Origin: Prostheceraeus crozeri
Taxonomy: Eukaryota; Platyhelminthes; Polycladida; Euryleptidae
Assembly: GCA_907163375.1 (NCBI GenBank)
Contig: CAJQUW010000607.1
Location: 1-64,000, forward strand
Length of the DNA: 64,000 bases
Reading direction: 5' to 3'
Of the stretch, positions 25,053 through 36,355 are shown piece by piece. Made by a program: the position numbers and the translations under genes. The notes below the pieces were generated by a model that made no database searches, had not been told where the DNA came from, and saw only the letters and a list, made by a program, of their open reading frames with translations. How positions within the stretch are numbered: position 1 is the stretch's first letter; the number at the start of each line of letters is the position of its first letter.

Positions 25053-26195
25053 CGAGTTAACTCGGGCTCAGATTCCTGCTGTACTCCATTGTCACCGTCA
25101 CCTGTCAACTGTTGATTGCGTTAGATCCGAGTTACCTCGGGCTTAGATTTCTGCTGTACTCCACAGTCACCGTCACCAGTCAACTGTTGATAACGCCCGA
25201 TACGAGTTAACTCGGGCTCAGTTTCCTGCTGTACTCCACAGTCACCGTCACCAGTCAACTGTTGATAACGCCAGATACGAGTTAACTCGGGCTCAGTTTC
25301 CTGCTGTACTCCACAGTCACCGTCACCCGTCAACTGTTGATAACGCTGGATACGAGTTAACTCGGGCTCAGTTTCCTGCTGTACTCCACAGTCACCGTCA
25401 CCAGTCAGCTGTTGATTACGCTCGATACGAGCTAACTCGGGCTCAGTTTCCTGCTGTACTCCACAGTCACCGTCACAAGTCAACTGTTGATAACGCCAGA
25501 TAAGAGTTAACTCGGGCTCAGTTTCCTGCTGTACTCCTCAGTCACCGTCACCAGTCAACTGTTGATAACGCCCGATACGAGTTAACTCGGGCTCAGTTTC
25601 CTGCTGTACTCCATAGTCACCGTCACCAGTCAACTGTTGATGACGCCCGATACGAGCTAACTCGGGCTCAGTTTCCTGCTGTACTCCACAGTCACCGTCA
25701 CCAATCAACTGTTGATTACGCTCGATACGAGTTAACTCGGGCTCAGATTTCTGCTGTACTCCATAGTCACCGTCACCAGTCAATTGTTGATTACGCCAGA
25801 TACGAGTTAACTCGGGCTCAGTTTCCTGCTGTACTCCATAGTCACCATCACCAGTCAACTGTTGATTACGCCAGATACGAGTTGACTCGGGCTCAGATTT
25901 CTGCTGTACTCCACAGTCACCGTCACAAGTCAGCTGTTGATAACCCCCGATACGAGTTAACTCGGGCTCAGTTTCCTGATGTACTCCATAGTCACCGTCA
26001 CCAGTCAGCTGTTGATAATGCTCGATACGAGTTAACTCGGGCTCAGTTTCCTGCTGTACTCCATAGTCACCGTCACCAGTCAGCTGTTGATAATGCTCGA
26101 TACGAGTTAACTCGGGCTCAGTTTCCTGATGTACTCCATAGTCACCGTCACCAGTCAATTGTTGATAACGCCAGATGCGAGTTAACTTGGCTTCA
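25053..26195. repeat. 75-bp minisatellite with palindromic CGAGTTAACTCG
   Basis: Fifteen exact 75-bp steps run from CGAGTT at 25053 to CGAGTT at 26178, with no indel at the scale I could check. Most units contain the perfect 12-bp palindrome CGAGTTAACTCG, then GGGCTCAGTTTCCTG, TGTACTCCACAGTCACCGTC and CAACTGTTGAT. On the minus strand one frame is open from about 26200 to 25121 except for a single TGA at 25535-25537. It encodes 25-residue repeats of the type LTGDGDCGVQQETEPELTRI. Differences between units fall in all three codon positions and many change residues, which argues against a protein under selection. Confidence 0.95.
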
Positions 26196-26213
26196 GCCGT
26201 TCAAGGGTAAAGG

Positions 26214-26584
26214 TAGGGATGCACCGAATGATACTCCCGACTATACTCCGACTACTCCGAGATACTCCGACTATACGAAATCTATTAACTCTAGCTGCAT
26301 AATTTTACGCATGATGTGTCTTCCTATTGTCTTTTATCACGTTCTATCAATTGCTAGAAACAACTTCGATGTGCGATATTTACAAGAATGGGGTCAGATT
26401 CCTAAGGTTTGAGCAAAATTTTGATCAAAATTTTAAGTTTACCTTAATAAGATACCTGCTGAATCCAAATAGCTTTTAGTTTTAGTAAGTGAAGATATAT
26501 GGTTACATGACTTCATGACCTGAAGATATATCTTGCCAAAACGTAGATGGCGCTAGAGTTAATAGATCTCGCATAGTCGGAGTA
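26214..26584. mobile_element. hAT-like MITE, right end incomplete
   Basis: It begins TAGGGATGCACCGA, a terminus common in hAT elements, followed by several ACTCCGACTA words. An inner inverted repeat pairs TACTCCGACTATACGAAA..CTATTAACTCTAG (26267-26300) with its near-complement at 26548-26584. The outermost 50 bp of the left end have no partner at the right, so that end is probably truncated. No target duplication could be identified. Confidence 0.55.
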
Positions 26585-27239
26585 AACATTCTGTCAGGTG
26601 TAAAACATTCTGTGAAAGCCTCATCTTCGGTATCGTTCCAATCAAAAGCTCGTCCTGGTGGTGGAACTAGAAGTATATTTCTATGTTCCTGTAGTATTTG
26701 CTACGATCATTCATTCATTATGTGTTTGTTCAAGATTCTTGTGTCCAAAGAGTCCGATAAGTATGCGTGAAGGAGCAAATCAGCACAAAAAACAAAGAAA
26801 CAAATAAAAAATATGAATAGTGAAAAATTTCTGTAATTATCTGACCACTATTCAGTCTGAACTCGATCTCTACTAAAATGTGCTTAATCGAAGTCGAGGT
26901 CAGACGATCGAGGTCAAGGTCGAGGTCGAGGTTGCACCTCTGGACATAATACTAGGCCCTATCCAAGCCACTATGCATTAGAAGGAAGCAATAGAGATTG
27001 ATCTGGATATCTGCCTCTATTTGGCCAACGTAATTGACGAAGCAAGCGCAACGCATAAGTAACTCGCATTAGGGAGGAACACACGAACCTTAACTGTCAG
27101 ATTGACGGCAACTGTCAAATAAAAAGTGCGATCAATGAATTTTGTGACGATTTTTTCCTCCGTGATAAATTCATCAAATGGAAACAATATTCACAACGTT
27201 CGACTTCTCAAAATCTATATTTACTGACTGTGTACATTA
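26585..27239. other. unique DNA, no gene seen
   Basis: A small cluster of GAGGTC words lies at 26895-26940 (GGTCAAGGTCGAGGTCGAGG). No frame or repeat with recognisable identity was found. Confidence 0.5.
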
Positions 27240-27760
27240 ATGTGGTGCCTTGAATTCTTTCAATGCTTGAATTCTTATAAAGTTAAATGGAGCTCTGTGG
27301 GTACAGGTATCAAACAATAAAATTGAATGGAATCCCAAGTAAGTGGCTACCTTCGATCATAGGAGTACCTCAAGGACCTCGTTTGTCTCAATATTAATTC
27401 TCTGCACACATGGGATCACCTGGCTTCTAAATCGGTGGCTTCAAAAACTTGAAAGTAAACTGAAGATGCTGTAAACACAACCCCGGCATTACCATCTGAT
27501 ATAAATGACAACGCCGGCCTAAGGTATATGCAAATAAGGGAAGCGTGAAATAAATTTAATGGTGATCTTGGATTCGTAGCACAACTTGCGACATTGGATT
27601 AACTCTTCAAAATGATTTGGAGTGGTAATCGCATTTAGATCAAATAGCGAAAATTACACACAGATAGTCAGTGTTCCAAGAAAGCTCATGAGATTGCAAT
27701 CAGTAATCAATTTTTTCAAGAATTAGTTTAGGTTCACCAAGAATCACCGCTATTCAGATT
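27240..27760 (+). pseudogene. LINE reverse transcriptase fragment (CR1-group)
   Basis: Conceptual translation gives KLNGIPSKWLPSIIGVPQGP near 27320-27380. The GVPQG is reverse transcriptase motif B and the preceding IPSKW lies where other CR1-group copies have similar residues. Further on, FGVVIAF.. and SVPRKLMRLQSVINFF (to about 27720) match the region after motif D. The catalytic motif C is not recognisable. The copy is heavily decayed and lacks both ends. The family call rests on a few short motifs. Confidence 0.55.
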
Positions 27761-28082
27761 GACAACGAAAGTGTACATTCTACAACTAGTTTGCCGTGTC
27801 CATCATTTTCAGGGTGCCGTCCAAAGCTATTTTCTTCTTCGCCTTTTGCTTCAGCTTGATACACATGAGCAACCATGTCTGACACCAAAACTCAAAATGC
27901 TGGAGCAGGACATCAAAGAAATCAAGAACAAGGTTGCAGAATAAAATGACAGCACATTGAGGGTACTGACAAAACTATGAAGGAAATGGCGGATTCAAAT
28001 AAACAGACATTAAAGGAAATCAAAGATAAGAAAATATATGCCAAAACTTCAAGATAATCGACCGGTGTGCATTAAAAGCGGT

Positions 28083-28112
28083 ACATCACGCACAACCAGT
28101 GCGCATCATCAG
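28083..28112 (-). ncRNA. degenerate hammerhead-type motif
   Basis: On the minus strand CTGATGA (28106-28112) is followed by a six-pair stem GCGCAC/GTGCGT with a short loop. The next core strand is GATG instead of GAAA, so it should be inactive. It probably marks an old Penelope-like end. There is no adjoining element sequence that I recognise. Confidence 0.4.
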
Positions 28113-29814
28113 GTGACTAAAATTGGAACTTTCTGTTTGGACACACGAGAAGAATTCATCCAATGTATAATGTCCCATAGCATACCTATGTTCTTTATGT
28201 ATTCCCGATAAGAGACATTTGCGATGTATGATCTAAGAAATCTATGTTGTCGTTATGATATCGTTGCCTCAAGATAGACAAATGCATGTATTATCATGAA
28301 TGTCTATGTAGGCTATACCATATTACTTTTTATCATTGGCTTCTGTCTATAGCTATGACTTTTTCTAAGCTGATATCTCCAGATAACGGGCAGTAATCAT
28401 TTGCTTTTTGAAATTACCAGGCCGGAATGTATTACATCACTGCCTGATAAATTAACAGGACATTTAATGTTACACGTAAAAATGTAACAGTTCATGAAAC
28501 AATTATGAAATTCACAGTAACTGGATGAGGTGCGTCACATGCGAACTGGATGTCAATTTCTCCTTCCTATTCTTTTCTACACACATATTTGTATTAGCAT
28601 TCATATTATTAGCAATATATTTTCATTGCCAGTTATTTCGCCAATTGCTTTGTTCCAGTAGCTCACTTTCAGTTACAGATGTTGTTTTTCACTATTCGAG
28701 ATCAATAAGTTTCAGCAGTTAATTTTAATTGTGCTGACTCTTAAAATTTTTGTGACGACACTTTCTCCAAAACTACAGAAGACATAGTGTAGCGAGTGTG
28801 ATGTCACGGTTCTTGACTTTTGTTCTGGATTTCCTGTCAATGGGTATACTAAAGTTCCAACTGATACCATCTTTAATCTCGACACAGACACAGGGATAGT
28901 CCTTAATTACAATGCCCATTAACAAAAAGTCGCATCGTGTAGGTTCTGTATTATATGGGAATTACTGATTTGAATGATGGCACTAACTGCACGTGACTTC
29001 AGCAATCAAAATGTGAAATATAATTAACAGAAAATGTGATGTTGCTTTATCTTTATACTAATTCCATATTTTCAGATTCAATCCAGATCTCATACTCTGT
29101 TTAAAAACTCCTGGGGAGGAAAACATTTCGTCTCACATTCAAGAGTTTCTATAGACCATTTTATGCATCTTTATTACAGATCATCTTTGAAATTGCCATA
29201 TTACCATAAAAATGTATACCATTAAAAACATTGTCCACAATAATTCAATACTTTAGGCATCTAATTGATATATGATAATTCCTGGGCAATTATGAAAGTC
29301 CAAGTGAAAATTATTTTTGAGGATGTCGACTATGTATTCTTATTTCTAAGTGGGTTTCAGCAATCCAAATTTTCTTTCCTCTAACAACTTCTACAAGAGC
29401 CTCAACTTTCAACATTATTGCCACATTCACATTATGACTATGATATGAATTTAGATGGTCTCATTATAAGTAGATTCGTAGATATCTGATTTTGCCTCTC
29501 AAGGCTGACGAAGATATGAAACCAATGATAATAATATTACTATGATCACTATTAATCCTTACATTGTTGCCTTCTAATAGCGACATAGTAATGACATGGA
29601 ACCTTACTTTTGTACATCTCGTTTCATTCTTAGAATTTGGAAAATTCTTATTTAAACATACTTTAATATATGTAGCTACATTTCTATTAATGGAAGACAG
29701 TGATTGTCAAAGCATGGGTATCAAAGTAACGATATCATTATAATCATTTTGTTGATGTGTGACATCTGCTGCTATCTATCAAAGCATAATTTGACTATAA
29801 TTATTGTTTCACAT
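28113..29814. other. unique AT-rich DNA, no gene seen
   Basis: Frames are short and unsupported. The part from about 29500 onward may be the 5' flank of the Penelope-like element. A weak core-like string, CTGACGA..GAAAC, at 29501-29526 lacks a stem II. Confidence 0.45.
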
Positions 29815-29895
29815 TAACATTATTTACATTAATTACATTATTTACATTAATAACATTAATTACATTATTTACATTAATAACATTATTTACCTCTA
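29815..29895. repeat. short AT-rich tandem repeat
   Basis: About two copies of a 27-bp unit (ACATTAATTACATTATTTAC plus CATTAATA) lie directly before the first open frame of the Penelope-like element. This is a simple-sequence expansion. Confidence 0.8.
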
Positions 29896-29900
29896 TCAAT

Positions 29901-30422
29901 ATGTTAGCAGCTGTTATTTGGTTACTCAGGATTACAAATATTGTAACCTTCTTTCATAAGTTAAAGACCAAATACAACATCGAACTCAATGATAGTCGTA
30001 AATTCGAAAAGTTCAACCACAAAATTATAAAACTACAATGTGATATCACATTCCTGTCCAAATGCTCAAAATATGGCTTGATTCCCAAATTTTTAAGCCT
30101 CAAAGACAAGAATAACCTATTGAACCGTGACACTATTCATGATCGCCAATTACGTAAGATTTCGAGGCTAATTTCACAACACAAATCTAAGGTCAAGCAC
30201 CTCCGTAGTAAGTTGGCTAAGATTCGAGAAACTATTTTCTCTAAGTTGAATTACTTGGACCAAATGATTTTCATAAAGTTGTTTACCAGAGAAAATCAAA
30301 ACCTTTTAAAATCCATTTCAGAAACCCATCAAAAAAAGTTTCTCAAGTTATATGTAGAAAACAAGTTAAGTACCCCCCAACGGTACGGTACACAACTTGA
30401 GCAAGGTGACCCTCACGCATGA
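29901..30422 (+). CDS. Penelope-like element N-terminal region
   Basis: This 173-codon frame is rich in lysine and leucine, with RKFEKFNHKIIKLQCDI and KHLRSKLAKIRETIF. It resembles the helical region that precedes the reverse transcriptase in Penelope-like proteins. It overlaps the start of the main frame by 26 bases in a different phase. On its own it has no known enzymatic activity. In the family this region is thought to help bind the template RNA. Assignment rests on position and composition more than on motifs. Confidence 0.7.
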   Translation: MLAAVIWLLRITNIVTFFHKLKTKYNIELNDSRKFEKFNHKIIKLQCDITFLSKCSKYGLIPKFLSLKDKNNLLNRDTIHDRQLRKISRLISQHKSKVKHLRSKLAKIRETIFSKLNYLDQMIFIKLFTRENQNLLKSISETHQKKFLKLYVENKLSTPQRYGTQLEQGDPHA

Positions 30423-32325
30423 CCAAAATGAGATTTTTAAGACAGGACTCAAGCACCCTAGCAGTCCTAACGGCAATGGAAGCGAACATCTGACTTGCGC
30501 GTTGGAAAAAGTAGTGGAGCGCCTGAAAAATAAAATCTCTAAGAGAGATTGCAATGAGGTGAAACTTGCGTTACAAAACTACAATAAGCGTATGTTTAAC
30601 GTTACCAAGACGCCACAAGCCAAACATAACCAAGATGTAGTGAAGTCCCTTAAACTAAATAAAGACATCAAAGTTGTCCCATTGGACAAAGGTAATGGTA
30701 TAGCTATTCTAGATGCTGATGAATATGTAAACAAGCTCAATGCTATCATTGAAGATACTACCAAATTTACTGCTATCCCACACAACCAAAATGAATTGAT
30801 GCTCGATCACCCTGTTATAAAACAACAGAATAAACTAAAATACTTTTTGAACAAATATGTGAAACCGTACGTGGACTCCCAAGTGTTCACTAAAATTACT
30901 CCTAGTGGGTCCTGTAGTGGGAAACTTTACGGTTCTGCCAAGGTACATAAAAATAATGTACCTCTTAGACCTATTGTCGCCAGTTATAGCACGGCCGAAT
31001 ATAACCTTGCCAAGTACCTAAACCAGTACATTACTCCTATAATTCCTACGGAGTACTCAGTACAAAATAACGCTGATCTGCTAGACAAACTCGCTAGCTA
31101 CAAATTCTCATCGGATTCGAAACTCATCAGCTTTGATGTTGTTAGTCTTTTCACTAACGTCCCTCTCAAAGAAGTCATTGATCTAGCGTGTGATAAGGTG
31201 TATAGCTCCAATAACACAAAACCACCGTATAGTAAGGACACCTTCAAAAAATTACTTCAATTCGCCACTGGTGGCATTTTCTCGTTCAACAACGTTCTCT
31301 ACCGTCAAAGTGATGGTTTGAGCATGGGTAGCCCCCTAGCCCCAACCCTCAGTAACTTATTTATGGGACACTTAGAACAGACTTTCCTAAAAAATGATAA
31401 ACTAAACCTAAAATTCTATGTCAGATATGTAGATGACATCTTGGCTATCTTTGAAGATGATGACCACTTATCCTTCTTCAACTATATTAACAAATGGCAT
31501 AGTAATATGAAATTCACCACAGAGGTAGGAGGTAAAGTGCTACCTTTTCTAGATATTGACCTGGACGTTTCATCCAACACGCTAGCTACTAAGGTGTACA
31601 GAAAACCCACGTACACCGGTCTAACCTTGAATTTCAGAGCCATATGCCCCATGCAATGGAAAATTTCTGTTTTAAGCACTCTGATCAACAGAGCCTACAT
31701 CGTCTGCTCGTCATGGCAAACTTTCCATGATGAAATAGGGAAATTGACCAAAATTTTTCAAAACAACGGATATCCGTTGTACTTTATACAAAAAGTGGTC
31801 AAACAGTATCTGGACAACAGATTCTGTGCTCCAAAAGAAAAAGATGAATCCAAATACCTCCATACTGTCAAAATTCCATTTTTTGGCATTCAATCGGTTT
31901 ATTTTAAAAAGAAACTACAATCACTATTCCGTAGAATAGATAAAGAATCTCCTATCCGTTGGGTTTTCACATGCAATAAACTAAAAAGTGGTTTCTCCAA
32001 CAAAGATCATACTCCCAAAGTTCTTAGGTCTAATGTCATTTACCAATTCGCTTGTGAGGTGGACCCTCGCACTACCTACATAGGTAGAACTACAAGACAC
32101 TTAAACTTAAGAATAAAAGAACATCGGGAAAAAATGTCCGCCATTTCTGACCATAGGTTAAATTGCAGTTGCAGCTGTAAAGTTGACAATTTCAAAATTC
32201 TATCTCAAGCTCCCAACACTTATGACCTAAATATTTTGGAAGCCATGTACATAAAAAAACTCAACCCCACTTTGAATAAGCAAGTTAACCATGATGGTGC
32301 TTTTTTCAAATGTAAATTAATTTGA
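30397..32325 (+). CDS. Penelope-like reverse transcriptase with GIY-YIG endonuclease
   Basis: The 642-codon frame starts within the conserved NLSKVTLTHDQ segment, so its first codon is not a true start. The reverse transcriptase motifs in order are RPIVASYSTAEYNLAKYLN (about residue 192), SFDVVSLFTNVPL (about 245, motif A), DGLSMGSPLAPTLSNLFM (about 307, motif B), YVRYVDDILAIF (about 344, motif C with the catalytic DD) and PFLDIDL. The endonuclease follows from about residue 545: VIYQFACEVDPRTTYIGRTT with the downstream arginine, then NILEAMYIKKLNPTLN with the catalytic glutamate and final asparagine. Penelope-like proteins copy their RNA at a nick made by the GIY-YIG domain. All key residues I can check are present, so this frame looks intact. 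Confidence 0.95.
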   Translation: MSKVTLTHDQNEIFKTGLKHPSSPNGNGSEHLTCALEKVVERLKNKISKRDCNEVKLALQNYNKRMFNVTKTPQAKHNQDVVKSLKLNKDIKVVPLDKGNGIAILDADEYVNKLNAIIEDTTKFTAIPHNQNELMLDHPVIKQQNKLKYFLNKYVKPYVDSQVFTKITPSGSCSGKLYGSAKVHKNNVPLRPIVASYSTAEYNLAKYLNQYITPIIPTEYSVQNNADLLDKLASYKFSSDSKLISFDVVSLFTNVPLKEVIDLACDKVYSSNNTKPPYSKDTFKKLLQFATGGIFSFNNVLYRQSDGLSMGSPLAPTLSNLFMGHLEQTFLKNDKLNLKFYVRYVDDILAIFEDDDHLSFFNYINKWHSNMKFTTEVGGKVLPFLDIDLDVSSNTLATKVYRKPTYTGLTLNFRAICPMQWKISVLSTLINRAYIVCSSWQTFHDEIGKLTKIFQNNGYPLYFIQKVVKQYLDNRFCAPKEKDESKYLHTVKIPFFGIQSVYFKKKLQSLFRRIDKESPIRWVFTCNKLKSGFSNKDHTPKVLRSNVIYQFACEVDPRTTYIGRTTRHLNLRIKEHREKMSAISDHRLNCSCSCKVDNFKILSQAPNTYDLNILEAMYIKKLNPTLNKQVNHDGAFFKCKLI

Positions 32326-32497
32326 GTCTAGTTACTATGTGTACCTTATTTAATTGTTATCATGTACTTCAGCTTTTGAAATGAATTGTTGCATATAACA
32401 TGATTTAGATCGTTCCTATCATTGTTTTCACCTCCTTTAGCTTAATTATTGTTTCATATCTTGGAAACTTCACAGGTTGTTTAGAGCTATGAGACAC

Positions 32498-32592
32498 ACA
32501 AAATGTACCATTGCGGTTCAGCGACATGCCCTAAATGTCAGCCTCGTACTGCGCCACGTCTGACATGTCATTTCATCGCAATGGTACATTTG
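32498..32592. repeat. short inverted repeat, 15-bp arms
   Basis: AAATGTACCATTGCG (from 32499) and its exact complement CGCAATGGTACATTT (ending about 32591) flank a 60-bp spacer. It lies about 170 bp after the Penelope-like stop codon. It could be a tiny MITE or an RNA hairpin. Nothing else supports either. Confidence 0.55.
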
Positions 32593-35470
32593 GTTAATGT
32601 CAGCGTGGTGAAATCACCTATGGCTCTACTTGCTCGATTAAAGATGAAATTAAGTTCACTGTCGAGACGGGTGTGAGCTACCGGTACTTGGTTGCCTTTT
32701 TTACGAATCAAGTGATGCTTGACTATGTACAGCTTACAACGACCCTTCATTTTCCCTAAACGAATACCAGCGTCAATGTGCCGCATCGTTCTTGCGCTGC
32801 CCCTCTATGCAAGTTAGTAGCACTGTGTTCTGTTTCATACAGCAAGCAAAATTTGCTCCATTGTAGTTTTTACAGACAGTGCTGTTGAGAATAAACCATT
32901 TTCATTAACAATACCTTCCATTGAAAGTGATTAGGATGGGTGCAATATGCAACAGATATAAATATAAGAAATACCACTGCATTCTAAAACTACATTATTT
33001 ACTAATGATTGAAATAAAATGAATAACAGGCAATTTCCTGGTTGCTCATGTACAAATTATTAACAGAATTTGGTAGTAGTGTCAAATAACGAACAGCTGA
33101 TTAGAATTTCATTTGTACATATCGAAATGTCTAGCCTACATAAAATTACCGCGTTTAAAAAATATGTATTAAGAGATTTTTGCAGTTCGTGAACTATTTA
33201 TTGATTTGCTGATGAAAAATTCAGTTTGTTGTGAAATTTTGCAGAATCCGTTAGTCAACTTTTGCATTCACTCAAGTGGAGGAAGATTTATTGAACAACG
33301 TGATAATATACGTTGCATGAGATGACTTCATCAAATTAGAGCAGTGAGATGATTGATTAGAAATTCAAGATCACTTTTCAAGGAATGAAAGGAAGTCCTC
33401 CATTCTTTCTTTGGCATGGAAATCTGATTTCTGCGCCCAAGGAATGTAGTCTTTGAATGATGCAATTAGAATCATATATTTTTATTTAAATTTAAATGGG
33501 CCATATGGTTGAAGCGAATGTCTTTTAATTGAATTATTTTCTAAAAGATCAGCGTTTACCTGTTCCACCTACACTGGATCTGAAGTTCAACTGCTAGAAA
33601 TCTATTTACCTATATAGTTTTTGGACATGAATTAGTCAATTAACTTGCTTTTTGTTAAATACCTTGTAACCAGAACATAGCTTGAAGTCGCTTAGTTGAA
33701 TACGCCGTGTAAGTGACTATCGGTTTTTCCCTTGAATTGATCAGCTGGCGCGAGAGTGTTAAAGGAGCAAGTTGTTTCTGTCTTTCTTAAGAAATCAAGG
33801 AGTCAAATGTATTTGCGACGGCAAGGATGTCCTCAGTAAGGAATTGTTTGTAACATGTAACATTCTGTGTTGCATCACACTCGTTCAGACCGCATGTGTT
33901 CATTTTCTGTCATATCTTGATTAGAATACTCGGAGCACAGTCAGCACGTGTTGCTTAGTTGGATCGGATAACAATAGCTCGCGAAACAGTAGGTAGTAAT
34001 CATGTGAAGGAAAAGTTAGTTACACTACTCCGACTAGCTATGTCATCGTTTCACACTCCAACTCTTTACTTCAACAAGTTATAGACTGTGAAGCATGCAA
34101 AGACTGTGCTCTCTATCTAGACTATAACTTCATTTTTCTGACCACAACAAAGTTCTCAAAAGCAACCAGAATCCAAAAATCAACTTTCACGGCGTACTAG
34201 GTCATGAAAATGGTGAAATTCTTTCAAGCGGCATTCAAGAGGGGAAATTGTTTCTATCAGTTTGCTGCGTTTTCCCAGAAAATTGTCTGACATTTTCAAA
34301 GGGGTGCGGGCGAACAGGTTTCTGATGGGGACAACCTAATTAGGTTACAATATCTCCTTGTTTTGGTTATTTGTTTTGAAAAGATTTACAATGGCTTCTT
34401 TCAGTGCTTGTAGCCTTGCTGTGGGTGAAATTCTGTAGAAAATAGGGATGAAAGTTCCCCTTAGCCTTAATGTTATGCATCTCAGACGTGAATTTAATCA
34501 GACGCCTGGCTCAAATGTTATATTGTGAGTTAAAAGTCCTAGGCATGATTTGCTGTCGGCTTACAATCTTCAGCCTGTGAAACCTCGGTTTTGTATTTCC
34601 AGCACTACCACAGCTGACAAATCCATTATTGAATTGTCTGCCCAGTTTTCTCAATACCAATTGCACCATGAGCAGTGAGCTTCATTGTCCGTTAGTGGAA
34701 TGTAGAGATTAGGGAAACTTGTCAGTAAAGTGAATTATTTCATGAACAGTTTGGGAATTAACATGTTAAAGCTAGTTTTTGTCACCCAGCTACTCTACTG
34801 GATTTCCCTGCTCTATTTGTCAGGATTCCTGTCATTACATCGGCAACGTTGGTCACGTGTGAAGACTTAAGCAATAATTCCTCTCTAATAATGTCTAAAA
34901 TTTACAATGTGATGAAAAATAATTATGATCGCTTGCACCCCGCTGCATCGTGCAGTGCACTGATATATCGGATATCATACCACTATTGACGATAGTGAAA
35001 AATTGACATAGATTTGGTCGTAGCCCTGCAAGCCCTCACACTGGATCACACACATATACTGCTCCCATCTCTAGATACTGTATTTTCCACTCATATTATG
35101 AAAGAACATGATCTGAAGATGCTTTTCATAGTGTGTTTATTGAGTAAAAGTGCTTCTTCGACTTTCAATCTGCAGTTAGTAGCTGAATAAATTCGTGTTT
35201 ATTGCCAAAATGTCACAATTTTCTCCATTGCAAATAAATAGCGCTTTTCAATTCAAGTAATTTATGAGAGGCAAATGGCAGACGTGCAATTCTGTAGCAG
35301 TCAACAGTTGTGCAATGTTACGTGAAAGTTCATATACGACCTCTCTCCCTGCAAAATTTCGTGATGGCTCCCGGTCTATAAATTTCTATGGTTACTTTTT
35401 TCTGGATGAATCAGTTGTAGGCGCTCTATTACTTTTTCGTTTGGTTAGTTTGATCACATTTAGTATATGA
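32593..35470. other. unique AT-rich DNA, no gene seen
   Basis: A 72-codon minus-strand frame (32568-32786) and a 68-codon plus-strand frame (35264-35470) show no recognisable motif. No transposon ends were found. Confidence 0.5.
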
Positions 35471-36355
35471 CAAATCATCGGTCTTCCTGTGAGTTTCGTT
35501 AAATGGTGCAACATATTTGACTACAAAACGTGAAAGTTCAGTCGCGGTCGTAACGTCTGGTGTGCCTCAAGGCTGCATCCTCGTGCCATATTTATTTGCA
35601 TGTCATATGGACTCTCTATCATCAAAGTCACTAAACTCACGAACTTTCAAATATGATGACGATATAATTGTGGCTATTCCAATTTCTTGTAATCCTACTC
35701 CTGATATTCATTGCATAATACAAAGTGAAATATTTCATATGAGATATTGGTGCTACGATAATGGACTTGTTTTAAATGATCAAAAAGCGAAGGTGATGTT
35801 CGTTCGCAAGGGAATTACTTTGACGATAAATGATGTTGATTTGGAGCCAGAGCTTAAGATCTTGGGAGTGACGTTCCAAGAGAATCTGAAATGGGATCGA
35901 CACATCGACGCTAATTCCAAAATTGCCTCACGCAGAATTTACTTATTGAGAACATTGAAGAGGATCCTCATGTTACGAAATGTGATTTGGTACAAATTTA
36001 CAACGCGTACATTAGAAGTGTGCTGGAGTACAAGTGCCAAATCTTTGTGGGAACGACAGCGAAAAATGGGGGTCATCGCATCATCTGCTCATTTGACTGT
36101 AAGTGCAATATTCTTCACTCGATTTTTTCAATCGATGTAAGTGCAATATCACTCGAGCTTTCTCCTCTTTGTCACTGCACTTTATAATCGTTCTAATCAT
36201 TTTCTATGTTGAATTCCTGCTAAATTGCTCATTCAATAGTAGAAACTTTCATGTGAGTTGACAACCTGCACTACCTGCTCTGTATTCCTGATGATGTACG
36301 AAGAATGTAACTTTGATTTTCATTTTTATGCAAATATAAACGTTCATTCATTCAC
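35471..36355 (+). pseudogene. 5'-truncated CR1-group LINE fragment
   Basis: Translation shows reverse transcriptase motif B TSGVPQGCILVPYLF (35555), motif C KYDDDIIVAI (aspartate in place of the usual alanine before DD), then MRYWCYDNGLVLN and LGVTFQENLKWDRHID. After a frame change near 35980 the text continues VQIYNAYIRSVLEY and HRIICSFDC. The order matches the two other LINEs in the window. The 3' flank ends in ATTCATTCATTC-type repeats (36335-36355). The 5' part of the element is missing. Confidence 0.82.

Larger units (their letters stand above)
29901..32325 (+). mobile_element. Penelope-like element, coding region well preserved
   Basis: An N-terminal frame (29901-30422) and the main frame (from 30397) together hold the full Penelope protein order: a basic, coiled-coil-rich N-terminal region, reverse transcriptase, and a GIY-YIG endonuclease at the C terminus. 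Coding capacity is split over two overlapping frames, so there is about one break, or a non-standard expression step. Terminal repeats could not be located, so the true ends lie outside the stated coordinates. This is the best-preserved retroelement in the window. Confidence 0.93.

Noticed and set aside
25882-26412. 176-codon plus-strand frame over the minisatellite
   Set aside because: It is a repeat-driven open frame on the opposite strand, running into a hAT-like MITE.
29501-29526. Hammerhead-like CTGACGA..GAAAC upstream of the Penelope-like frame
   Set aside because: There is no room for a stem II and no pairing for stem I.
36285-36310. CTGATGATGTACGAAG in the LINE 3' region as a hammerhead
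   Set aside because: The core is incomplete (GAAG) and the apparent stems are only three to five bases.
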